From Marinobacter salinus (GTDB lineage Bacteria > Pseudomonadota > Gammaproteobacteria > Pseudomonadales > Oleiphilaceae), in NCBI RefSeq assembly GCF_001854125.1, contig NZ_CP017715.1:2790001-2854000 (forward strand): DNA of 64,000 bases, written 5' to 3'. Position numbers and translations under genes: made by a program. Position 1 is the stretch's first letter; each line of letters starts with the position of its first letter. Below the pieces are notes generated by a model. The model saw only the letters and a list, made by a program, of their open reading frames with translations. It was not told the DNA's origin and ran no database searches. Below, in pieces: positions 1-7,615 of the stretch.

Positions 1-501
1 GCCGACCGGATCAGTGCTGTCAATGATAATGATATCCACGCTGTCGGGTTCGATGTCGCGCATCCACTGGATGCCGTCGCCGAAAAAGAAATTGGCGCGA
101 GGATCATTGTTTGCTTCGCACAGCTCCGGGAAATATTTTTCCGACACCCGGGTCACCCGCTCGTCAATCTCCACCTGCCAGGCTTCCTTGACGCCGGGGT
201 GTTTCAGCACTTCTTTCAGAGTGCCGCAATCTCCGCCGCCGACTATGACGACTTTTTGGGGATCTTTGTGGGTAAACAAGGCCGGATGAGTCATCATTTC
301 GTGATACAGGAAGTTGTCCCGGGAGGTCAGCATTACACAGCCATCCAGCACCATGAGGTTGCCAAAGGTCTCAGTTTCATAGATTTCCAGTTTCTGAAAC
401 GCAGTCTGCTCCTCATGCAGTTTCTTTTTCACCTGCAGGGAAAATGCCGTCCCCTGATCCTGAAAAACCTCGGTGAACCAGCCTTCGTTCAATACCGTCA
501 T
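1..501 (-). CDS. speE: Spermidine synthase, C-terminus cut by window edge
   Basis: Aminopropyltransferase that moves aminopropyl from decarboxylated SAM to putrescine to give spermidine in the cytosol. The 167 visible residues match the N-terminal half of the family: YHEMMTHPA at 67-75, the nucleotide-binding stretch VVIVGGGDCGTL at 84-95, and DSTDPVG at the very edge, which carries the catalytic aspartate region. The glycine loop reads GGGDCG where GGGDGG is commoner. The ATG at 501 is preceded by GGGAGAG. The remaining C-terminal part lies outside the window. It is divergent from speA, so two polyamine genes share a 209-bp intergenic region. Family assignment is firm; use of putrescine as acceptor is inferred from the family. 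Confidence 0.93.
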   Translation of the reverse strand, partial: MTVLNEGWFTEVFQDQGTAFSLQVKKKLHEEQTAFQKLEIYETETFGNLMVLDGCVMLTSRDNFLYHEMMTHPALFTHKDPQKVVIVGGGDCGTLKEVLKHPGVKEAWQVEIDERVTRVSEKYFPELCEANNDPRANFFFGDGIQWMRDIEPDSVDIIIIDSTDPVG

Positions 502-710
502 ACTGTCTCTCCCACTGTGCTCCATGAGCGCTTATAAAGGGCGTATTGTAGGGGTGCCTTCAGGGCAGCTAAAGCATTAATCAATACTCCGGCCCATGTA
601 TTTTCCAAAGCCGGATCTTTTAGCCGGCAACAGGAATCCATACAATGGCGCCAGACACCGGCCACTGAACACCTACCCTGCCGGCCCGGTTTCCTGACAG
701 GATAGCAAGC

Positions 711-2621
711 ATGAGCGAAGCCAGCGGCACCGCTGCCCACAAGGTCTATAACATCGCCCACTGGAGCGATGGTTATATTGGTGTTAATCACAAAGGCGAA
801 GTCATGATTCGTCCGGATCGTGGCCACACTCCGGCTCAGATCAACCTGCCAGAGCTGGCACGTTCGCTCTCGAATGCCGGGGTACAGCTTCCCGTACTTA
901 TCCGGTTTACAGACATACTGCACGATCGCGTCAACACCCTCTGTGGCGCATTCAACAAAGTCGGTGCCGAGCAGGGCTATCAGGGCCAGTACACGGCAGT
1001 GTACCCGATCAAGGTCAACCAGCAGCGGCGGGTAATCGAGGAGCTGCTATCTGCGGAACCCGCGGCGTCAAAGGGCCAGATCGGTCTGGAGGCTGGCAGT
1101 AAGCCGGAGCTGATGGCAGTGCTGGCAATGTCCAGGAAGCCAGGTTCAGTCATTGTCTGCAATGGCTACAAGGATCGGGAGTATATCCGTCTTGCCCTCA
1201 TCGGACAGAAACTGGGCCATCGGGTGTTTATCGTTGTAGAGAAAAAATCTGAACTTCCCTTGATCCTCAGAGAAGCTGAAGCGCTGGAGGTTTCTCCGCT
1301 TATTGGCGTTCGGGCACGCCTGGCGACCATAGGCAAAGGCAACTGGCAAAACACCGGCGGGGAAAAGTCCAAGTTCGGACTCTCTGCCAGCCAGGTGCTG
1401 GATGTGGTGGAAACCCTGCGTGAGGCGGACGCCCTGGACACGCTGCAACTACTACACTTCCACCTTGGCTCACAGATCGCCAACATCCGGGACATCCAGA
1501 CAGGGCTAAGGGAGTGCGCTCGCTTCTACAGCGAATTGCAGAAAATCGGCGCTCCCATTGGTACAGTGGATATCGGTGGCGGACTTGGTGTGGACTACGA
1601 GGGCACCCGTTCCCGGAGCAGCTGCTCCATGAACTACAGCGTGCATGAGTACGCTTATAATGTGGTGCATATACTCCAGTCGGAATGCGACCGTAATGGC
1701 ATCCCCCATCCCGATCTGATCAGTGAATCCGGCCGCGCATTGACAGCACACCATTCGGTTCTGGTAACCAACGTCATTGACCGGGAAGTGCCGGACAACC
1801 GCGCACCAGAGCAACCGGCGCCCGAGGCCCCGTCGCCACTGCAGGACCTTTGGCGCGATCTGCTGAGCCTGGAGGACAGTGAAACGCCACGCTCTCTTGC
1901 GGAAATCTATCATGATGTGCTGCATGCGATGGCCGACGTCCATGCACAGTTCGCGCACGGATTGCTGTCGCTTCGGGAGCGTGCCGAGGCCGAAACGCTT
2001 TACACCCGTTGTTGCCGTCTGTTGCGAGACCAGCTCGACAACGCCAACCGGGCCCACCGGGAGATCATCGATGAGCTGAACGAGAAGCTGGCAGAGAAGC
2101 TGTTCGTGAACTTCTCACTGTTCCAGTCACTTCCTGATGTCTGGGGCATTGATCAGATCTTCCCCGTCATGCCGGTCAATGGCCTGAACCGTCCGTTCAA
2201 CCGCCGTGTGGTTATCCAGGACATCACCTGTGACTCAGACGGGCGAATTGACCAGTATGTGGATGGTCAGGGAACGGAAACCACCCTTCCCCTGCCAGCG
2301 GAGGCGCCTGGCGAGCCGCTGCTGATGGGCTTTTTCATGACCGGTGCGTACCAGGAAATTCTCGGAGATATGCACAACCTGTTTGGTGATACCCATTCCG
2401 TGGACGTGCAGCTGAATCAGGAGGGGGGATTCAATATCAGCGATCCGATAACCGGCGATACGGTCGCCAAGGTCCTGCGCTATGTCAATTTCGAGCCGGA
2501 CGACTTGCTGAGCGCCTACCAGCAAAAATTCAGCACCAGCGACCTGCCGCAGGAACTACAGACTGCCTTGCTGGCGGAACTGGCGGCAGGACTGAACGGC
2601 TATACCTACCTGGAAGAGTAG
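711..2621 (+). CDS. speA: Biosynthetic arginine decarboxylase
   Basis: PLP enzyme that decarboxylates arginine to agmatine, the first step of the arginine route to putrescine. The 636-residue length fits the SpeA family. The PLP lysine lies in YPIKVNQQRR (Lys101), with the barrel motifs HFHLGSQI and [10 protein letters not shown] after it and SESGRALTAHHS further on. The C-terminal region carries the helical extension typical of SpeA. ATG at 711 has AGGA eight bases upstream. No agmatinase or agmatine deiminase gene is in the window, so the next step must be encoded elsewhere. It is divergent from speE. Confidence 0.95.
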   Translation: MSEASGTAAHKVYNIAHWSDGYIGVNHKGEVMIRPDRGHTPAQINLPELARSLSNAGVQLPVLIRFTDILHDRVNTLCGAFNKVGAEQGYQGQYTAVYPIKVNQQRRVIEELLSAEPAASKGQIGLEAGSKPELMAVLAMSRKPGSVIVCNGYKDREYIRLALIGQKLGHRVFIVVEKKSELPLILREAEALEVSPLIGVRARLATIGKGNWQNTGGEKSKFGLSASQVLDVVETLREADALDTLQLLHFHLGSQIANIRDIQTGLRECARFYSELQKIGAPIGTVDIGGGLGVDYEGTRSRSSCSMNYSVHEYAYNVVHILQSECDRNGIPHPDLISESGRALTAHHSVLVTNVIDREVPDNRAPEQPAPEAPSPLQDLWRDLLSLEDSETPRSLAEIYHDVLHAMADVHAQFAHGLLSLRERAEAETLYTRCCRLLRDQLDNANRAHREIIDELNEKLAEKLFVNFSLFQSLPDVWGIDQIFPVMPVNGLNRPFNRRVVIQDITCDSDGRIDQYVDGQGTETTLPLPAEAPGEPLLMGFFMTGAYQEILGDMHNLFGDTHSVDVQLNQEGGFNISDPITGDTVAKVLRYVNFEPDDLLSAYQQKFSTSDLPQELQTALLAELAAGLNGYTYLEE

Positions 2622-2636
2622 GCTGACAGATTTACC

Positions 2637-2673
2637 TTCCCCGCTCCCGGCGCCGGACACCGGGAGCGGGGAA
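2637..2673 (+). terminator. Perfect 14-bp GC-rich stem after speA
   Basis: TTCCCCGCTCCCGG pairs perfectly with CCGGGAGCGGGGAA around a 9-base loop, starting 16 bases after the speA stop. No T-run follows, so it may be a 3'-end stabiliser or part of a Rho-dependent end rather than a classic intrinsic terminator. Confidence 0.6.
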
Positions 2674-2724
2674 GTCATTTCAGACCCACCCGACCGCATT
2701 TTTGATTGTTTTTTTCACATCGAT

Positions 2725-2750
2725 TGATCTGCAACCCGTTTGAACCCGTA
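2725..2750 (+). promoter_or_regulatory. ECF (RpoE/ChrR-type) promoter upstream of the sigma gene
   Basis: TGATC at 2725-2729 and CGTA at 2747-2750 are separated by 17 bases. This is the bipartite pattern reported for group ECF11 (RpoE-ChrR) promoters, and it lies about 86 bases before the chosen start of the ECF sigma gene. Autoregulation is inferred from the match and the position. Confidence 0.6.
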
Positions 2751-2835
2751 AACCTTCTAACTGACAAATCTGCGGCGAGTGCATACAATGATGACCAGAA
2801 GAAGCTCAAATCATGCGACTGTCAAGGAGCGTCCA

Positions 2836-3435
2836 GTGAGCACACTGGAACAAAAGCCAGCCAGTTCCGAGGGCCGAAAGGATCCGTGGAGCCAGTTGCT
2901 GCAGAAAGTAGGAAAAAGCCAAGATAGGGAAGCCTATCACGCGCTCTTTGAGCACTTTGGCCCCCAGATCAAGTACTACGCCATGGCCAATGGCCTTGCC
3001 AGCCACGCAGAGGAACTGGTCCAGGAAGTCTTTGTTTCCATCTGGAGGCGGTCCTGTTTATATGACTGGCGCAAAGCGGCGGCATCCACGTGGATTTTTA
3101 CCATCGCCCGAAACCAGCGCATCGACATGCTCCGTAAAATGCAGCGCACCAGCGCCGAAATGCCCATAGAAACGGAAGATCTGTGGCAGATTCCGGGCGA
3201 AAACGAAAACGAGCCGGTGACCTCGTTGCATCGACTCATGTCCGAGCGACGCATAAGGGAATCACTGAGCCACTTGCCGGAAGAGCAGATTACCGTGATT
3301 GCGAAAGTATACATGGAGAACAAATCGCATCAGATGGTGGCGAACGAGCTCGATATTCCCCTTGGCACAGTTAAAAGCCGGGTTCGTCTGGCACTGAACA
3401 AGCTTAAAGTGATTCTGCAGGACCAGAACGTATGA
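2836..3435 (+). CDS. rpoE: ECF sigma factor, RpoE type paired with ChrR (ECF11)
   Basis: Alternative sigma factor that directs RNA polymerase to stress promoters, in this subgroup typically under singlet oxygen or organic peroxide. Region 2 runs roughly over residues 25-95 (EELVQEVFVSIWRR, TWIFTIARNQRIDMLR). Region 4 runs over about 140-190 (LPEEQITVIAKVYMENKSHQ, GTVKSRVRLALNKLK). I chose the GTG at 2836 because AAGGAG lies six bases before it; an in-frame GTG at 2779 and an ATG at 2788 would add residues without a comparable ribosome site. The stop overlaps the chrR start by four bases, so the two are translationally coupled. The housekeeping envelope-stress RpoE is usually followed by RseA/MucA, not ChrR, so this is the distinct ECF11 type. 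Confidence 0.9.
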   Translation: MSTLEQKPASSEGRKDPWSQLLQKVGKSQDREAYHALFEHFGPQIKYYAMANGLASHAEELVQEVFVSIWRRSCLYDWRKAAASTWIFTIARNQRIDMLRKMQRTSAEMPIETEDLWQIPGENENEPVTSLHRLMSERRIRESLSHLPEEQITVIAKVYMENKSHQMVANELDIPLGTVKSRVRLALNKLKVILQDQNV

Positions 3436-4070
3436 CACGGCACCATCCCGACACTCTCAGCCTCATGGAATACAGTGCTGGCAATCTGAGCGAGCCCCAT
3501 GCGCTATGCATACGGCTTCATCTGGACGAGTGTTCCCACTGCCGGAGCCGTGTGGATACACTGGACAGCCTGGGCGCAGTCATGATGGAGCGACAGCCTA
3601 AAGTGAGCGTTTCCGAGAGCATGTTTGACAGCATTCTCTCACGCATCGAGAACGAACCTTCTAGTCAACCAGTAACAGTAAAGGCCCCTAGAGTGGGACC
3701 GTTGCAGAAACTGCTTGGAGAAGATATCAACAAGCTCCCCTGGAAACGTCAGCTCGGCGACGTAAGCGTGCTGGACATCAGCGACAAGTTTCCGCACCAG
3801 AAAGAACAGGTTGTACTCCAGAAGCTGGCTGCAGGCGGCAAAGCCCCTGCGCACACCCATCGGGGCAATGAAACCACTATTGTTCTGCAGGGTGCGTTCG
3901 CCGACCAGAACGGTGTTTTCAACCAGTGGGACTTTGTTGTGCTGGATGAAAACGACGAGCACAAACCGGTGGCTGTCGGTTGTGAAGACTGCATCACCCT
4001 GTCGGTACTGAGCGCACCCGTGAAGCTGACGGGCACATTTACCCGCATGCTCAACCCCTTTATCCGGTAG
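3432..4070 (+). CDS. chrR: Anti-sigma factor ChrR (zinc ZAS domain plus cupin)
   Basis: Cytosolic anti-sigma factor that holds the upstream ECF sigma factor inactive until singlet oxygen or hydroperoxide signals arrive. The N-terminal zinc anti-sigma domain shows His5, His30, Cys34 and Cys37 (HLDECSHC). The C-terminal cupin-like domain has HTHRGNE and a later EHKP, placing His141, His143, Glu147 and His177 at the numbers I recall for the zinc ligands of Rhodobacter sphaeroides ChrR. The start ATG overlaps the sigma gene stop (ATGA). The 212-residue length is normal. Both metal sites look intact, so the switch should be functional; the signal itself is inferred from the family. Confidence 0.93.
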   Translation: MTRHHPDTLSLMEYSAGNLSEPHALCIRLHLDECSHCRSRVDTLDSLGAVMMERQPKVSVSESMFDSILSRIENEPSSQPVTVKAPRVGPLQKLLGEDINKLPWKRQLGDVSVLDISDKFPHQKEQVVLQKLAAGGKAPAHTHRGNETTIVLQGAFADQNGVFNQWDFVVLDENDEHKPVAVGCEDCITLSVLSAPVKLTGTFTRMLNPFIR

Positions 4071-4091
4071 GCATCGCCGAAGCCAACGTAT

Positions 4092-4119
4092 AAAAGCCGG
4101 ACGATCGTCCGGCTTTTTT
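4092..4119. terminator. Bidirectional intrinsic terminator between chrR and the SDR gene
   Basis: A perfect palindrome AAAAGCCGGACGA/TCGTCCGGCTTTT followed by extra T residues. It sits between two convergent genes and can end transcripts from both sides. Confidence 0.85.
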
Positions 4120-4133
4120 GTGTGAAAACTCCG

Positions 4134-4877
4134 TTACCAGGGCAACGCGGAACCATCCCAGTTCAGGAAAAGACCGTTACTGTCGGCATCCACCCCTTCC
4201 AGAACCGCCAGCAGATTGCCTGCAGTTTCGTCAGGGCTATGCACCTCAAGTTGCGCCAGAGACTGGCTGAACGGCTGACTCAGAGCCGACTCGGTCGTTC
4301 CCGGATGTAACGCTACGCAGGCAACGGGCCTGCAACGTCGCGGTAGCTCGACCGACATGGTCCGGACCAGCATGTTCAGCGCAGCCTTGGAACTTCGATA
4401 GGCGTACCACCCACCCAGATGATTATCTGTAATCGAGCCTACTTTGGCAGATATAGCCCCAATGCGCTTTAACTCTCGATGACGCAGCCAGGGAACCAGG
4501 GCTCGCACCAGAAGACCAAAACCGGTGGCGTTCACTGCAAAGGATCTGGCCATGGCATCGGCTGAAAGTTCTTCCAGTCGCTTCTCCGGAAACATGTTAT
4601 CCGCATGCAATAGAACGGCAGTGTAGATCAGCGTATCAATACCGCCCCTGATGGGAAACAGCGATGCCAATGACGCCGCCATGGGCTCCAGGGTTTCGCT
4701 GTCTTCCGCATCCCAGCGCACCAGACTCACCCGGTCCAGAGCCTGCAATGCCTCCGGAGCATGTTCCGGATTCCGGCAAAGGCCGACCACCCGACTTTCC
4801 GGATCACGATCGATAATTCTGGCAGCCAGGGCCGCACCAATTGCACCGGACGCCCCCGCAATGACAACTCGCTTCAT
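4134..4877 (-). CDS. Short-chain dehydrogenase/reductase (SDR)
   Basis: NAD(P)-dependent oxidoreductase of the classical SDR fold, 247 residues, substrate unknown. The cofactor loop GASGAIG is at residues 8-14, the NATG-type segment follows later, and the active site pair is in WYAYRSSKAALN (Tyr and Lys four apart). I chose the ATG at 4877 because AGGAGGTG lies just upstream; the longer open frame up to 5051 has no such site. It is convergent with rpoE-chrR. SDR genes often occur in ECF11 neighbourhoods, but I see no matching TGATC-N17-CGTA promoter upstream of this one, so membership of that regulon is not supported by sequence. Confidence 0.85.
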   Translation of the reverse strand: MKRVVIAGASGAIGAALAARIIDRDPESRVVGLCRNPEHAPEALQALDRVSLVRWDAEDSETLEPMAASLASLFPIRGGIDTLIYTAVLLHADNMFPEKRLEELSADAMARSFAVNATGFGLLVRALVPWLRHRELKRIGAISAKVGSITDNHLGGWYAYRSSKAALNMLVRTMSVELPRRCRPVACVALHPGTTESALSQPFSQSLAQLEVHSPDETAGNLLAVLEGVDADSNGLFLNWDGSALPW

Positions 4878-5098
4878 CCACACCTCCTGTACCTGCACAT
4901 TTTGTGCTGCCTGGCCTTCGCCAGGAAGATTTGACCGGCCTCTAAAGGGAATACGAAAACTTTGTCGCACGGACCGCACAATCCAGTGAACCAGCAAATT
5001 AAAACGGCCGTATGAATGTGACACCAAGTCGTAAGAGAGGATCGGCAGCAACCCCGGGCCAACATCCCGAAAAATCAGTCCACTCAGGAGAGTAATCC

Positions 5099-6630
5099 AT
5101 GAAATACCAGGCTCCCGCGAATGACATTCGCTTTATTTTGTTCGATGTTTTGGGTGCGGACAGGGTCTGCCACACACCTTGAAGTTCATTGTGGATGAGA
5201 TGGTCTGCTCAACCAACCTCTCCCTCGGCATGTATCCCGGGCTGACACACGGCGCCATCAGTGCCCTTTTCACCCATGGCTCCGAGGAACTGAAAAAGGC
5301 CTACCTGGAAAAACTTATTTCGGGCGAATGGACAGGCACCATGTGTCTCACCGAACCCCAATGCGGTACGGATCTGGGGCTGATTCGCACCCGGGCGAAG
5401 CCCAACGACGATGGCAGCTACGCCATTGAAGGCACAAAAATCTGGATCACCGGCGGCGAACACGATCTGGTCGACAACATCGTGCACCTGGTACTCGCCA
5501 AGCTACCGGGCGCCCCCGACACCACCAAGGGTATCTCCCTGTTCGTTGTTCCCAAGTTCCTGCCCGGCACTGGTGAGCGCAACCCGGCTTTCTGCGGTGG
5601 CCTTGAGCACAAAATGGGCATCAAGGGGTCCGCGACCTGCGTGATGAATTTCGAAAGTGCAAAAGGCTGGCTGGTCGGCGAGCCCAACGACGGCATGCGA
5701 GCTATGTTCACCATGATGAACGAGGCTCGCCTGATGGTGGGCATGCAGGGGCTCGGGCTTGCCGAGATGGCGTATCAGGAAAGCCTCGGGTTCGCCCGTG
5801 AGCGCCTGCAAAGCCGCTCCCTGAGCGGCCCAAAGAACCCGGACGGTCCCGCCGACCCGATCATCGTGCACCCGGATGTCCGGCGCATGCTGATGCGCCA
5901 GAAGGTCCTGAATGAGGGTATGCGTGCGCTGGCGCTGTTCACAGGCCACCACCTGGACATTTCCACCGCCCACCCTGACGCTGCAGTTCGCGAATCCGCC
6001 GATGATCTGGTGCAACTGCTGACACCGGTGGTCAAGGCCTTCCTGACAGACGAAGGGTTCAACAACGCCAATACCGGCCTGCAAGTCCTCGGTGGCTCAG
6101 GATTCACAACTGACTGGCCACTGGAGCAACTGGTGCGGGACGGCCGCATTGCCCGTATTTATGAGGGGACCAATGGCATCCAGGCGATGGATCTGGTGGG
6201 CCGGAAACTCAGCCTGAAGGGTGGTCAACTCATCCGGACCCTGTTTGGGGTTCTGACCGCTTACCTCAAGGACAACCCGGAGGCACCCCACCGGGCGGAA
6301 CTCAAAGACGCCATGAAGTCCCTCGAAGAGGCCACCATGTGGCTCGCGAGCAATGCGTCCGGGGACCCGGAACAGGCAGGTGCTGCGGCAACGCCGTATC
6401 TGCGCCTTATGGCCCTGACCGTAATTGGCTATCTCTGGTCCCGCATGGCTGGCGTTGCCGGGCAGCAACTGGAAGCCGGTGAGGCTAACAAGCCACTTCT
6501 GGAAAGCAAGCTGGTATCCGCCCGCTTCTATTTTGAAAAACTGCTGCCGGAAATCCACTGGTTGCTGGGCGACATCAAGAGCGGCAAGGATAGCCTGATG
6601 GCGTTTGAAAATGACCACTGGGTTGCGTAA
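5099..6630 (+). pseudogene. Acyl-CoA dehydrogenase (DmdC-like) with out-of-frame N-terminal deletion
   Basis: The family oxidises acyl-CoA (or methylmercaptopropionyl-CoA for DmdC) using FAD. A good start (AGGAG before ATG 5099) opens MKYQAPANDIRFILFDVLGAD, the usual N-terminus of the roughly 595-residue form, but this frame stops at 5180. The family's next recognisable segment, G-Q-G-L-P-H-T-L followed by KFIVDEMV, continues in another frame from about 5164 and then runs intact for 483 codons to 6630. It includes MCLTEPQCGTDLG and the catalytic glutamate in YEGTNGIQ. By family alignment from memory about 75-80 residues of the alpha-helical N-terminal domain are missing. A TTG at 5179 could start a truncated product, but it would lack most of the N-terminal domain, so the gene is probably inactive. 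Confidence 0.82.
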
Positions 6631-6700
6631 AGAACGACTGCGTTGCCTGGCGTCTCTGGCATAGTCCGGCCCACGTCTTTTTGAACCGGGCACTTCCTTG

Positions 6701-6727
6701 AAAGCCGCGCCATGCGCGGCTTTTTTT
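6701..6727 (+). terminator. Intrinsic terminator after the acyl-CoA dehydrogenase
   Basis: AAAGCCGCGC pairs with GCGCGGCTTT around a CAT loop and runs into a T-tract. It is placed about 70 bases after the stop codon and before tcdA. Confidence 0.88.
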
Positions 6728-6802
6728 GTCTGGCCCCGCCCTGGGGTACAATTGCGCTCTTTGATTCCGTCCGGCTCTGAGCCGGACATAACCGGAGGCC
6801 GA

Positions 6803-7594
6803 ATGAACGCCGACGATTTCGCTTTCCGCTTTGGCGGCATTGAACGACTGTACGGCCGCCGGGCCCTGGAGTCTTTCCGTAATACCCACATTGCCATTGT
6901 GGGTCTCGGTGGCGTTGGTTCCTGGGCCGCGGAATCCCTGGCCAGAAGCGGCATCGGTAAGATCACACTGATCGACATGGACGACATCTGCATCTCCAAC
7001 ACCAACCGGCAGCTTCATGCCCTGGAGACTCAGTACGGCCGAACCAAGACCGATGCCATGGCCGAACGACTGAAAGCCATCAATCCCCATGCGGAAATAG
7101 CAGTGGTCTTTGGCTTTCTCACCCCAAAAAATGTCACCGAGCTGATCACCCCGGATATGACCGGAGTCGTGGATGCCATCGACAGCGTCAAGCCCAAGGC
7201 AGCCCTTATCGCCCACTGCCAGCGCAGCAAGATACCCGTTGTATGCGCGGGTGGTGCCGGCGGACAGATGGACCCGACCCAGATTCAGGTCGCGGATCTG
7301 AGCAAAACCACCCAAGACCCCTTGCTTGCCAAGGTTCGCAACTTGCTGCGCAGGGAATACGGTTTTTCCCGCAACCCAAAACGCCGCTTTGGTGTAGAAG
7401 CCGTATACTCACTGGAGCAGCTGACGTATCCTGCCGGCGATGGCGAGGTTTGTCTGCAAAAACCCGCCAGCACCGGGCCAGCCCGACTCGATTGCGCGTC
7501 CGGGTTCGGAGCCGCCAGCCCGGTGACCGCCAGCTTTGGTTTTTTTGCCGCTTCCAGGCTGCTGAACCGGATTGCACGGCGCGCCAACCAATGA
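6803..7594 (+). CDS. tcdA: tRNA threonylcarbamoyladenosine dehydratase
   Basis: E1-like ATP-dependent enzyme that cyclises t6A37 of ANN-decoding tRNAs to ct6A. The 263-residue length matches TcdA/CsdL. The nucleotide-binding loop GLGGVGS is at residues 34-40, DMDDICISNTNRQ follows, then VVCAGGAGGQMDPTQI, and the C-terminal stretch GFGAASPVTASFGF is typical. I placed the start at ATG 6803, eight bases after GGAGG; an upstream in-frame extension runs through the preceding terminator and is not credible. It is followed with a 21-bp gap by the antiporter gene. Confidence 0.93.
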   Translation: MNADDFAFRFGGIERLYGRRALESFRNTHIAIVGLGGVGSWAAESLARSGIGKITLIDMDDICISNTNRQLHALETQYGRTKTDAMAERLKAINPHAEIAVVFGFLTPKNVTELITPDMTGVVDAIDSVKPKAALIAHCQRSKIPVVCAGGAGGQMDPTQIQVADLSKTTQDPLLAKVRNLLRREYGFSRNPKRRFGVEAVYSLEQLTYPAGDGEVCLQKPASTGPARLDCASGFGAASPVTASFGFFAASRLLNRIARRANQ

Positions 7595-7615
7595 ATCAAA
7601 GGAACTGAACGCACT

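Noticed and set aside
1506..2057. 183-codon frame antisense to speA
   Set aside because: Lies wholly within conserved speA coding sequence and has no independent support.
5179..6630. TTG-started intact short acyl-CoA dehydrogenase
   Set aside because: The frame lacks most of the N-terminal domain and has no good ribosome site, whereas an excellent start lies at 5099 in the other frame; a broken gene explains both.
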